A DNA stretch of 64,000 bases from Pseudomonas marginalis (GTDB taxonomy: Bacteria; Pseudomonadota; Gammaproteobacteria; Pseudomonadales; Pseudomonadaceae). A program made the translations under genes and the position numbers. Shown here in pieces: positions 8,247 through 16,225 of this stretch. The notes under the pieces are model-generated. The model was given only the letters and a program-made list of their open reading frames with translations, was not told where the DNA came from and did no database searches. Where the stretch lies: contig NZ_JALJWV010000001.1 in the NCBI RefSeq assembly GCF_024169655.1, forward strand, positions 2,795,001-2,859,000, written 5' to 3'. Positions within the stretch are counted from its first letter, which is position 1. The number at the start of each line of letters is the position of its first letter.

Positions 8247-10663
8247 AGGGCTAATTCTTCCAGGATGTCTGTGTTTATCTCGACCGGGTCGTCGCCTTCT
8301 GTGACGGGCATGTCGAATCGTTCAAAAGCCATCTCGTTGATTTGTTCCAGAGCGCCATCGAGCATCAGCTCCATGTCGCTGGCAGCGATTTCCAGTTCTG
8401 CGCGGCTCCATTCCGGGCGAGAGATCAACAGGCGGAGGAAGGCCGAGTGTTCCAGGTCAAGCCCAGGCACGTCCGCGCTCGACTCCGAATTCGGTTCAGC
8501 GTTTTCAGTCGGCCGCTCCGGCTCCTCAACCTGATCCTCAGTGAACACCTTGGCGAGGAGGGCGGAGACCTCCGCTGTCTCCCGCTGAAGCTGTGCAATC
8601 CGATCATGATCAAGGACGAAACCTTGTTTCGAAGATGAGGCAGGCTGCGCGCCGGGTTCGGCGGATGGGTAAGTGGTGGCAGGCGTCACGGCAATACCCA
8701 CACCGGCTGCCGCCCCATGGAGGTCGCTGTAAAGCAACTGGCTATCCAATTGCAGTGCCTTATACACACGCTCCAGCAACTTCACTTCCGCAGGGCTGAC
8801 GATGCCATCGGCCTGCGCCAGATGAGCGAGGAAGCCGGCAATGGTGCGTTTTGCATCGGCGGGCAAGGGATCGAGCTTTTTCTTAAGGCTAGCAAGCGTG
8901 GGTGGTTGCTGGAGTTGGATTTGCAGATGTGCTTTGAGGCGTTTGTGATGGGCACCGCTTAAGTGACTCCATGAATCGATATGCTGAGCAAGCAGTGTGA
9001 TTTCTTCGTTGGAGGTATCACCGTCGGCCGAAGCCACCGCACTGGCCAAATCAAGGGTTACCGATGCAGCGTTGTATGCAGCAGACGCACGGAGTGATCC
9101 ATCTTCAGGCTGGGTTACAAACAACGCGATCCGGTCCTGGGCTTTTGGCGTCTTGCTACCACCCAGTACGTCGGGTTCCATTCCAATATGCAGCGACTCC
9201 AATGCGCGGGCCAGCGCGAGTACTTTGTCTCGAGACAATGCGCCCGCGCTTTTAAAGCGCCCTGCGAGCTCTCCAAAACTCATGACGACCAGGTCGTTAC
9301 CAATCCTAGACTGCAACTCATCCAATTCATCGTGGGCTGCCTTCGGCCAGAGCGCGACAGGAAGCTGCAGGAGCCCCTCAAGTGCCTCTGCGCTTTCAGG
9401 GTTTCTTCCCAAATAACGGCTGTAGGGCTCAACTTCGCTGGTGCATTGCTCGACCAGCAGTTGCAAAATTTTACGTGTGCCCGAGGTTGCCATGACGTCA
9501 GGTAGATCCCCCAGGGTAAGCGTGGGGGCCTTTATTACCGCAGAGGCAGGGCGATAGCTGGCCTTGAGCTTGGTTTTGTTCTGCGCCAATGTCAGGCCCG
9601 CAGGATAAGTGTTTTCGTACTTGAGCTTGAACAAGCGTGAAAACACGTCTTTGCAGCGTATGACTGGCGTGCGTTTACTGATGTTGGGGTCGGCCAACGC
9701 CCATGCCAGTGCCCAATCGGCATTCAGCGGATACTTATTGGCCGCGTGCTGACCTAAACCAATGCGCAGCGGCAGAGGCATTTCGTAGCTGTGATCGGCC
9801 ACATTGGGTGGCAGGCCAAGGTAGAGATTCGCGTCAACAGCGCGGTTGCCTAGGTAGTCAAGGAAGCCTTCTGCATAGCCTCGGAATGACCCATTTCCTC
9901 TATAAATACTCAGTAGACGCCGGACCTCGTCGACTATTAGAGGAACCTCATTAATGACCTTTGAATCGTAAATGGGATCAATGAGGGCTCGACGTTCCAA
10001 ACCGTAGAAAAACAAAAATACATAGCCGGTATCCGCCAACGGATCACTACGCCCACCTGCGAGCCATTGCAAGTATCCGCGTCGCGCTTGCGGTGTAATG
10101 GAGTGAAAGCTCGGCCAATAAGACATCAGGCGCTCATTGAGGTCGACGTAGTTCTTGGCGATCCGAAGCTTTGGGTTGATCAGTGAAGGCTCTTGAGCAT
10201 CATGTCTGCTAACGAGTGTGTTCCCGATATAAAACATGCCGCCAGGCAGGGAGAAGCCGGCAACTTCGATGATTTCGCCAGCAGGCACCCAGCGGGCGTC
10301 GGCCTTCTGTGAGCTGATACTTGGAATTTTGAAGGTATTGGCAGGGGGAGAGCCGAGTTGCACCGTATAAAACTCGGGGCTTTCCTCATTGTCTCTATTG
10401 CTCGTCGAGACTTCACGCATGGAAAACGTTACGCCCAAGCTTTGTGGCTTTTGCGGGCGTACATTCTTTGCAGCCGATGCTTGAAGCTGATTGAGCCGGC
10501 GTTTTCCGCGTTCGGCCAGCAGCCACATAATGGTGCCGATACCCGCTATGACACCGATCGCTATCCAGGCATTTTTTGGGATAGCAGCGAGAGCACTGAA
10601 TGCCAGAGCAAAAATAATAAGTATGCCGGTGCCACCGGAGTTTTTTGCTTTCTTCCTTGCCAT
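8243..10663 (-). CDS. Membrane-anchored TerB-N / TerB / TerB-C protein
   Basis: An 806-residue protein and the first gene of the operon. Two hydrophobic segments near residues 12-28 and 32-50 suggest a membrane anchor or hairpin. A TerB-N-type domain lies at about 115-330, with the YWPSF...RRGYLQWLAGGRSDP...FLFFYGLERR signature near 182-225. A TerB-like helical domain (about 530-650) contains ASADGDTSNEE and AQADGIVSPAEVKLLERVY; its acidic residues resemble the TerB metal site. An acidic TerB-C-type tail lies at about 670-806. TerB-N/TerB-C proteins have been proposed to act as membrane-linked stress or DNA-processing sensors. Here the protein is translationally coupled to an ATPase and a helicase. 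Whether it senses phage, metal or DNA damage cannot be read from sequence. Confidence 0.85.
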   Translation of the reverse strand: MARKKAKNSGGTGILIIFALAFSALAAIPKNAWIAIGVIAGIGTIMWLLAERGKRRLNQLQASAAKNVRPQKPQSLGVTFSMREVSTSNRDNEESPEFYTVQLGSPPANTFKIPSISSQKADARWVPAGEIIEVAGFSLPGGMFYIGNTLVSRHDAQEPSLINPKLRIAKNYVDLNERLMSYWPSFHSITPQARRGYLQWLAGGRSDPLADTGYVFLFFYGLERRALIDPIYDSKVINEVPLIVDEVRRLLSIYRGNGSFRGYAEGFLDYLGNRAVDANLYLGLPPNVADHSYEMPLPLRIGLGQHAANKYPLNADWALAWALADPNISKRTPVIRCKDVFSRLFKLKYENTYPAGLTLAQNKTKLKASYRPASAVIKAPTLTLGDLPDVMATSGTRKILQLLVEQCTSEVEPYSRYLGRNPESAEALEGLLQLPVALWPKAAHDELDELQSRIGNDLVVMSFGELAGRFKSAGALSRDKVLALARALESLHIGMEPDVLGGSKTPKAQDRIALFVTQPEDGSLRASAAYNAASVTLDLASAVASADGDTSNEEITLLAQHIDSWSHLSGAHHKRLKAHLQIQLQQPPTLASLKKKLDPLPADAKRTIAGFLAHLAQADGIVSPAEVKLLERVYKALQLDSQLLYSDLHGAAAGVGIAVTPATTYPSAEPGAQPASSSKQGFVLDHDRIAQLQRETAEVSALLAKVFTEDQVEEPERPTENAEPNSESSADVPGLDLEHSAFLRLLISRPEWSRAELEIAASDMELMLDGALEQINEMAFERFDMPVTEGDDPVEINTDILEELAL

Positions 10664-10933
10664 GTGTCATTTCAACCTTGAAAGATGGGTGCTGGCGCAA
10701 TGGCAGTATCCAATATTTCTAACGCTTGAGCCAATGGCTTGGCTGAGCAGATGATCGGAAAGTTGAACGATCTTGGATGTAGATGTCGTTTCAGCTCAAG
10801 ATTTGATGCTTAGCGCATTTCATTTGAACGTCGCGACATTTACGTGAGCCATCCTCAGTAACTTCAAGCATTAGTAATGAGACCTGACTGACAACGACCT
10901 GAGCCTTCCGCCCCCATTAATAGATACGGCTGA

Positions 10934-11086
10934 CATACCCAGGGGGATATTTCTGTGGGACTTTCGGTTAATCGCTGGTTCAACACGCCGTTAGAGCATC
11001 CGTGTTTGCCGGCAGTGGCGGACTATTTCCAGCGCTTGAGCGAGTGTGCCGGATCCCCCCTGCATCGGCGCTACGGGGTGGCGTAG
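10934..11086 (+). pseudogene. C-terminal fragment of a glutathione S-transferase gene
   Basis: After an in-frame TGA at 10931-10933 the frame reads GDISVGLSVNRWFNTPLEHP and continues CLPAVADYFQRLSE to a TAG at 11084-11086. This resembles the C-terminal helix region of bacterial glutathione S-transferases (RWFNTP...LPAVADYYQRL). No thioredoxin-like N-terminal domain precedes it. It is a truncated leftover beside the island end. Confidence 0.5.
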
Positions 11087-11372
11087 GCAGTGTCCTGCCG
11101 TCCCTCGGCGTCGTTGTACACGATCACCTGCCGCCGCTTTGGCACGCGGGCTTTGTGAGGTGCAAGCGCAAGCTAACGGACACATCCATTGATAGTGCGC
11201 CACCATGATTGGCGATCACACGACTATCCCCACTTGTTTTCGTACGGAGGTTCAGCCATTAATTGAGGTCATCGACTAGCGCTCAACGGCGGTTGGGAAC
11301 AGCGCAGGGGAGACTTTTCGAGAATGGAACTGTTGGGCCTCAGGCTTGGGGCATCCTTTTCAAACCATCCAA

Positions 11373-11465
11373 AGCACGCCCTCAAATATGCCCCCGCGTG
11401 TGACAATCCACTGGAAGTGAATGGGTCTCCATGGAGCGTGAAAACGCAGAAATGATCAGATGAAC
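11373..11465. repeat. 93-bp direct repeat, right copy
   Basis: Same orientation as 4108-4200 and identical except at one base (11435). About 20 bp before it lies TTGGGGCATCCTTTT. That stretch is similar to the TGGGGGCATCCTTTTT found at 37833-37848 beside mexT, so the two edges share element-end architecture. Confidence 0.9.
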
Positions 11466-11560
11466 AGCCAGCCCGACGACGCCTAAAGACTCTCAGGATC
11501 GCCAAAAAACATTTTGACCGGGCTCTAGGACAACATTTTCAGGCAGAAAAATATTCAAAT

Positions 11561-11581
11561 ATGCCCCCAATGTTGCCCCCA
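11561..11581. repeat. Paired ATGCCCCCA / TTGCCCCCA elements, 12-bp period
   Basis: ATGCCCCCA at 11561-11569 and TTGCCCCCA at 11573-11581 are spaced by exactly 12 bp. The same pairing and period recurs at 37862-37882. Short iterated sites of this kind resemble the arm-type binding sites of tyrosine integrases, but no integrase gene remains here. Confidence 0.55.
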
Positions 11582-11623
11582 GGTCGCTCGTGATACACGA
11601 GCGAACGAAAAATGGCGCCTACC

Positions 11624-12205
11624 TCAGGAATGCTCTATCACCATCACTGCAGTAGTGTCCGCCTCAAGTGCTTCGAACACGTGAGGCACATTCGCCAGGT
11701 AGCTGATGTAGTCGCCGGCATTCAGCAATACAGGCCCAGTCGCCGGGCCAATATGGGCGCTGCCGCTGCACAGCACTACGTGCTCTACGGTTCCCGGTGG
11801 GTGAGGCTGAGACAGCCGAACTTCGCCGGGCTGCACCTTGAGCCGGTAGATGTCGCGCTGTACTCCCGCCGGGCAATCGGCAAGCAGTGTCGCTGCGTAA
11901 TCGGCAGTCTCGGCATAGGCGGTCATGCCCTCGTTGGCGCGAATCACCCGCAACGGCTGTTGGGGTTGCTCGAAGAACCGGGTGACTTGCAAACCCATTG
12001 CCATCGCCAGCGACCACAAGGTTTCGATGCTGGGGTTACCGATTCCCGACTCCAATTGAGACAAGGTCGACTTCGCCACCCCGGCGCGCTTCGCCAGCTC
12101 GGTCAAGGAAAGTCCTGCGGCCAAGCGTTCGCGTTTGATTGAAAGCGCCAGCAGATCGATTCGGCTCGGATTACTTCTCAGCAGGGTGTTCGTTATGTCG
12201 GTCAT
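11624..12205 (-). CDS. XRE-family regulator with C-terminal cupin domain
   Basis: A 193-residue regulator. An N-terminal helix-turn-helix (SLTELAKRAGVAKSTLSQLE, about residues 33-52) is followed by a cupin β-barrel in the C-terminal half (HPPGTVEHVVLCSGSAHI...LNAGDYISYLANVPHVFE). This HTH-cupin family commonly controls an adjacent transporter or metabolic gene in response to a small ligand. It diverges from an EamA-family transporter, and the shared intergenic region carries a symmetric operator (12253-12283). Autoregulation and control of the transporter are the likely roles. The ligand is unknown. Confidence 0.9.
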   Translation of the reverse strand: MTDITNTLLRSNPSRIDLLALSIKRERLAAGLSLTELAKRAGVAKSTLSQLESGIGNPSIETLWSLAMAMGLQVTRFFEQPQQPLRVIRANEGMTAYAETADYAATLLADCPAGVQRDIYRLKVQPGEVRLSQPHPPGTVEHVVLCSGSAHIGPATGPVLLNAGDYISYLANVPHVFEALEADTTAVMVIEHS

Positions 12206-12252
12206 TTGTTTTATAGATCATCCTTAAGTGGGTTGACGCTCTGGGGTGCATT

Positions 12253-12283
12253 GTTCATTATAATGCTCATAAGTTCATTATAA
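12253..12283. promoter_or_regulatory. Symmetric operator over divergent -10 boxes
   Basis: TTATAATG (12258-12265) and CATTATAA (12276-12283) form a perfect 8-bp inverted repeat with a 10-bp spacer. GTTCATTATAA is also directly repeated at 12253-12263 and 12273-12283, a 20-bp period (two helical turns). Each arm contains a TATAAT hexamer on one strand, so a protein bound here would cover -10 elements of both divergent genes. The XRE-cupin regulator is the obvious candidate. Confidence 0.65.
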
Positions 12284-12360
12284 AGTGCATTTTGCCGAAC
12301 CAATCCCTGCCAACGGCGGCTTAGGTTACGGCAATGTCGACGGCAAGGAAGCAGTGAGTG

Positions 12361-13254
12361 ATGAAGTCGCAAACCCGTGGGACGCTCGAAATGATTTCGG
12401 CCATGGTCATCTCCGGCACGGTGGGCTGGTTCGTCATCATGTCGGGGCAGAGCCCGGAGGCCGTGGTGTTCTGGCGTTGCTTGTTCGGCGCCGTGGCGAT
12501 GCTGGTCACATGCCTGGTGCTTGGGGTGCTGCGCTGCTCCCTGATCACCGCCCGGCAGTTCATGCTGGTGTGCCTGGGCGGGGTGGCGCTGATCCTTAAC
12601 TGGGTGCTGCTGTTCAGTGCCTACAAACATTCCTCTATCGCCATTGCCACGGTGGTCTACCACGTTCAGCCGTTCATGCTGGTCGGTCTGGGTGTGCTGT
12701 TTTTCGCTGAACGCCTCAGCGCCGCCAAGGTTGGCTGGCTGCTGTTGGCCTTCGCCGGGCTGATGCTGATCGTGTCCGCCAAGGGCAGTGGGCAGGCCAC
12801 CGGCGTCGACTACGTGCTCGGCGTCTGCCTGGCCCTGGCTTCGGCCTTTTTCTACGCTGTGGCAGCGGCGATCACTAAGCGCCTCAAGGACTTGCCCGCA
12901 CACTTGATCGTGCTGATCCAGATGGTGGTCGGCGTGCTGGTCCTGGCCCCGTTCGTGGATTTCAGCAGGGTCGATACGGTCGAGGGCGCCTGGACCTACC
13001 TGATCATTATCGGCGTGGTCCATACCGGGCTCATGTCGACCCTGCTGTACAGCGCCATCCAGAAAATCCCCACGGCGCTGGTCGGCGCACTGTCGTTCAT
13101 CTATCCGATCGTCGCCATCCTGGTCGACTGGGTTGCCTTCGCCCATCCGCTCAGCGCCCTGCAAGTGCTTGGCGCGAGCGCGATCCTGTTGGCGGCGGCA
13201 GGCATGAATTTTGGTTGGTCGCTGGGCCGTGCCCCGCGTCAGGAAGTGAACTAG
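12361..13254 (+). CDS. EamA/DMT-family inner-membrane transporter
   Basis: A 297-residue, strongly hydrophobic protein with about ten predicted membrane helices in two EamA repeats, the layout of drug/metabolite transporters (RhtA/YdcZ-like exporters). ATG 12361 is preferred over the adjacent GTG 12358 because an AAGGAAG ribosome site lies 9-12 bases upstream. It is divergent from the XRE-cupin regulator and probably under its control. Substrate is unknown; amino-acid or metabolite efflux is common for the family. Confidence 0.88.
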   Translation: MKSQTRGTLEMISAMVISGTVGWFVIMSGQSPEAVVFWRCLFGAVAMLVTCLVLGVLRCSLITARQFMLVCLGGVALILNWVLLFSAYKHSSIAIATVVYHVQPFMLVGLGVLFFAERLSAAKVGWLLLAFAGLMLIVSAKGSGQATGVDYVLGVCLALASAFFYAVAAAITKRLKDLPAHLIVLIQMVVGVLVLAPFVDFSRVDTVEGAWTYLIIIGVVHTGLMSTLLYSAIQKIPTALVGALSFIYPIVAILVDWVAFAHPLSALQVLGASAILLAAAGMNFGWSLGRAPRQEVN

Positions 13255-13334
13255 GGCCGGGGGCGACACCACACATCATCTGAACCATCGTTAAATCAAG
13301 GGCGTTGATCGTGACTGTGATCTTGTGTGGCCTG

Positions 13335-13360
13335 GGAGGAACGCTGGCCAGGGTTCCTCC
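13335..13360. terminator. Hairpin between convergent genes
   Basis: GGAGGAAC (13335-13342) pairs with GTTCCTCC (13353-13360) across a 10-base loop, between the convergent transporter and LysR genes. There is no long T-run, so it is only a possible bidirectional terminator. Confidence 0.4.
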
Positions 13361-13381
13361 TTGGGGCGGATCACATCTTGC

Positions 13382-14275
13382 TTAGTTGTCTCTGCGAAAC
13401 GCTCGAACAGTGTCCAAGAATGACTTGAGTAGCGGCGAGGGGTCATCGAATCGATAGATACAGTTCAGGTCGACGCCCGCGTTTTCCGGGAGGTCAGTCA
13501 ATGGGCGATACACGACCCCGGACAGCGCCAGCACGGTGGCGGATTCCGGCACCAGGCAGACGCCGAAATCACTCGCTACCAGTGCCACCCCCGTTACCGT
13601 GTCGCCCACCTCTTGGGCGACGTTTGGCGTGAAGCCCGCCTGCTGGCACAGGCTCATGACGTTGTCGACAAAACTGGGACGCGGCCCGGACGGAAAGACG
13701 ATCAGCGGATAGTCAGCCAATACCCGAAGCGGGATCGATGCCTGGCGTGCGAGCGGCGATGTTTCGTTGACCGCCAGCAGCAGCCGTTCGGTCGTCACCA
13801 CCTCATTGGCGATGTCGTTCAACGGTGAGATGAACCGGTTAAAGCCGGCGTCAATGCGCTTTTGCCGCAAGGCTTGAATCTGGGCCTCTTTGTTCATGTT
13901 GTGAAGCACCACCTTCACGTCCGGAAACGCGCGGCTGAAGGTCAGCAACAGCTTGGGAATCGCATCGAGAATGCCCGAGCCGAACACCGCAATGTCCAGC
14001 CGCCCGAGCTTGCCCTGGCCCGCCCGCTGGGTGCGTTCGGTGGCCTGTTCGACCACCGAACGAATGTTGCGCGCCTCTTCGAGCAGCAGCTCGCCCGCGG
14101 GGGTCAACTCCATCCCGCGTGGCGTGCGGTTGAACAGTTGCACCCCCAGGTCTTCTTCCAGTTGCTGAATCTGGCGGGTCAGCGGTGGCTGGGAAATGTG
14201 CAGGCGAACGGCGGCGCGGCCGATATTTTTTTCCTCGGCGACGGCGACGAAATAGCGAAGGTGACGAAGGTCCAT
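13382..14275 (-). CDS. LysR-type regulator, CatM/BenM-like branch
   Basis: A 297-residue LysR regulator beginning MDLRHLRYFVAVAEEKNIGR, the usual start of the CatR/BenM/ClcR group. The start is set at 14275; the frame is open to 14317. The HTH is RLHISQPPLTRQIQQLE. The effector domain includes FPSGPRPSFVDNV. It is divergent from the DUF1302 envelope operon. An ATAC-N7-GTAT box, the recognition pattern known for BenM/CatM, lies in the shared intergenic region (14392-14406) and again before lapC (30690-30704). I infer that it activates the envelope module and the lower meta pathway in response to a ring-cleavage or related intermediate. Confidence 0.88.
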   Translation of the reverse strand: MDLRHLRYFVAVAEEKNIGRAAVRLHISQPPLTRQIQQLEEDLGVQLFNRTPRGMELTPAGELLLEEARNIRSVVEQATERTQRAGQGKLGRLDIAVFGSGILDAIPKLLLTFSRAFPDVKVVLHNMNKEAQIQALRQKRIDAGFNRFISPLNDIANEVVTTERLLLAVNETSPLARQASIPLRVLADYPLIVFPSGPRPSFVDNVMSLCQQAGFTPNVAQEVGDTVTGVALVASDFGVCLVPESATVLALSGVVYRPLTDLPENAGVDLNCIYRFDDPSPLLKSFLDTVRAFRRDN

Positions 14276-14391
14276 CGGGCAGGCCTTTTCTGGGGGAATC
14301 GGGCGCGCTGCAAGCAATCGCGCGAGCCGTTTCGAGCAGACTACGCGAACCAGCCAGCGCCGTGAACGGCCGTCTTGGTCTATCTATCTAG

Positions 14392-14406
14392 ATACCTAAA
14401 AGGTAT
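14392..14406. promoter_or_regulatory. ATAC-N7-GTAT LysR box, LysR/DUF1302 divergent promoter
   Basis: ATAC (14392-14395) and GTAT (14403-14406), seven bases apart, within a longer ATACC-TAAAA-GGTAT inverted repeat. A second half-site GTAT lies at 14425-14428, about two helical turns away, as in LysR recognition plus activation sites. The 14276-14546 intergenic region otherwise shows only a ribosome site (GAGGAT) before the DUF1302 gene. Confidence 0.7.
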
Positions 14407-14546
14407 CGAGCCGTTGGTTTTATGGTATTGGACGGTAATCCTCGGCGGTAATAATTTGTGCTGTGAGAGCACAGACCAGCAGGCGCGCCACGCGTCTTCT
14501 AGGTGTGTGACCCCCCACATAAAAATAACAAGTCGAGGATCTCAAC

Positions 14547-16193
14547 ATGCTGCATGGAGCCCGTCTGCCCAAATTCCCCCTCAAGACGACCGTTCTCGCC
14601 CTTGCCAGCGCCTGTGCCACGGGACCGGCCCTTGCTTTCCAGATAGATGCTGGCAACCCTGACCTGCGTATGTCGTTGGACAACACCGTTAAATACAGTG
14701 CGGCCTGGCGCGTCGAAGGCGCCAAGGGCAGCGTGGCGAACAATTCAGTTGGCGTGCAGGCCAACACCAACGATGGTGACCAGAACTTTGGCAAGGGGCT
14801 GATCTCCAACCGCTTCGACCTGCTCTCCGAGTTCGACCTGCGCTACAAGCGTAACTATGGGCTGCGCTTGAGTGGCGCAGCCTGGTACGACGATGTCTAT
14901 AACAAGTCGAACGACAACCCCGGCGCGCTGGACGGCGCGCTGGTCAATTCCAAGTCGGTCAATTACAACCAATTCACCGACGCCACCCAGAAACTGCACG
15001 GTCGCAAGGCCGAGTTTCTGGATGCGTTTCTCTATGGCAGTTTTGCCCCCGGCGACATGGGCCTCAATCTCAAAGCAGGGCGTTTTACCCAGTTGTATGG
15101 GGAAAGCCTGTTCTTTGGCAGCAACGGAATCGCAGCGGCGCAGACTTCCCTGGATCTGATCAAGGCCCTGTCGGTGCCCAACTCCCAATTCAAGGAAATC
15201 CTGCGTCCGGTGGGGCAGCTTTCCGGCCAGTTGCAGATCACGCCCGATGTGTCGATCGGCGCCTACTACCAGCTTGAATGGCGCAAGAGCCGGCTGCCTG
15301 GCGCGGGCAGTTATTTCAGCTTTGCCGACTTTGTCGATGAGGGCGGCGAGACGCTGATTCTCGGGCCGGGCGTCAGCGCGCGGCGCGGTGATGACATCGA
15401 TGCCAAAAACTCGGGGCAGGGCGGCCTGCAGTTGAAGGTCAAGTCGGGTGACTTCGAATACGGCCTTTACGCCGCGCAGTTCCACGACAAGATGCCGCAG
15501 TTCTATCTGCACCCGGATACCGGTGTGTACGAGCAGGTCTACGGCGAGGACATTCGCACCGTCGGCTTCAGCGTGAGCACACTGGTGGGCGAAACCAACG
15601 TGGCGGCGGAGATGTCCTTTCGCGACAACATGCCGCTGGTTGCGTCCGGCAACACCGTCATCGTGCCCGAGAGCGCGGGGGCTGATGGCTACAGGCACGC
15701 CGCGTTTCCGGTGGGTCGCACTCTGCATATGAACCTCTCGGCCGTTTCCGTGTTGAGCGAAAGTCCGATGTGGGACGCCGCCTCCTTTCTCGGTGAGATC
15801 GCCTTCAACCGGCGCCTCAGCATCACGGACAACAAAGACCAACTCGACCCGCTAGCCACCCGTGACGCCACGGCCCTGCAATTCATCTTTTCGCCGGAGT
15901 ACTTCCAGGTGCTCCCGGGCCTCGACGTGCAACTCCCTGTTGGCGTGAGTTACGGGCTGTCCGGGCGTTCGTCGGTCAACGGGGTGCTGTTTCCTTCCGA
16001 GCATGGCGGCAATGTCAGCTTCGGCATCAAAGGCGAGTACCAGAAGACCGTCCAGGCCAGCCTGAACTTCACTCACTACTACGGTCCGGCTGGCTCGATC
16101 ATCCGCTACGACACCCCCGCGCCCGAGCTCTCCTACAAGAACTTCCACGGTGACCGCGATTTCGTTTCGCTGTCGATTCAACGCACGTTTTGA
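14547..16193 (+). CDS. DUF1302 outer-membrane β-barrel protein
   Basis: A 548-residue protein with a signal peptide (about residues 1-30, cleavage near ALA-FQI). Long alternating β-rich segments, a FDLLSEFDLRYKRNYGLRLS stretch and a terminal aromatic (QRTF) suggest an outer-membrane barrel. DUF1302 proteins are repeatedly encoded with DUF1329, YCF48 and MMPL-type RND genes beside pathways for hydrophobic compounds (steroids, terpenoids, aromatics). Here it is first in exactly that four-gene set, divergent from the LysR gene. A role in passage of hydrophobic substrate or product across the outer membrane is inferred. Confidence 0.85.
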   Translation: MLHGARLPKFPLKTTVLALASACATGPALAFQIDAGNPDLRMSLDNTVKYSAAWRVEGAKGSVANNSVGVQANTNDGDQNFGKGLISNRFDLLSEFDLRYKRNYGLRLSGAAWYDDVYNKSNDNPGALDGALVNSKSVNYNQFTDATQKLHGRKAEFLDAFLYGSFAPGDMGLNLKAGRFTQLYGESLFFGSNGIAAAQTSLDLIKALSVPNSQFKEILRPVGQLSGQLQITPDVSIGAYYQLEWRKSRLPGAGSYFSFADFVDEGGETLILGPGVSARRGDDIDAKNSGQGGLQLKVKSGDFEYGLYAAQFHDKMPQFYLHPDTGVYEQVYGEDIRTVGFSVSTLVGETNVAAEMSFRDNMPLVASGNTVIVPESAGADGYRHAAFPVGRTLHMNLSAVSVLSESPMWDAASFLGEIAFNRRLSITDNKDQLDPLATRDATALQFIFSPEYFQVLPGLDVQLPVGVSYGLSGRSSVNGVLFPSEHGGNVSFGIKGEYQKTVQASLNFTHYYGPAGSIIRYDTPAPELSYKNFHGDRDFVSLSIQRTF

Positions 16194-16225
16194 GTTGGGC
16201 CTTCCCAGGTTTAAGGATAATAACA

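Larger units (their letters stand above)
10664..11623. other. Gene-poor right edge of the accessory island
   Basis: About 0.96 kb without an intact gene. It contains the terB-operon upstream region, a glutathione-S-transferase C-terminal fragment (10934-11086), the right copy of the 93-bp repeat (11373-11465) and a pair of TGCCCCCA elements (11561-11581). Nothing else was recognised. The terB promoter must lie just above 10663, but no convincing -35/-10 pair stood out. Confidence 0.6.

Noticed and set aside
4736..10663. Calling the TerB operon a BREX system
   Set aside because: PglX methylase, PglZ and BrxC-like subunits are absent in the window; only the BrxD-like and BrxHI-like parts are shared.
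11561..11581. CRISPR-like or satellite repeat
   Set aside because: Only two short units occur with a 12-bp period, with no spacers and no cas genes.
12233..12264. TTGACG...TATAAT as a sigma-70 promoter for the EamA gene
   Set aside because: The hexamers are separated by 20 bp, too far for a good promoter. The -10 is kept only as part of the operator description.
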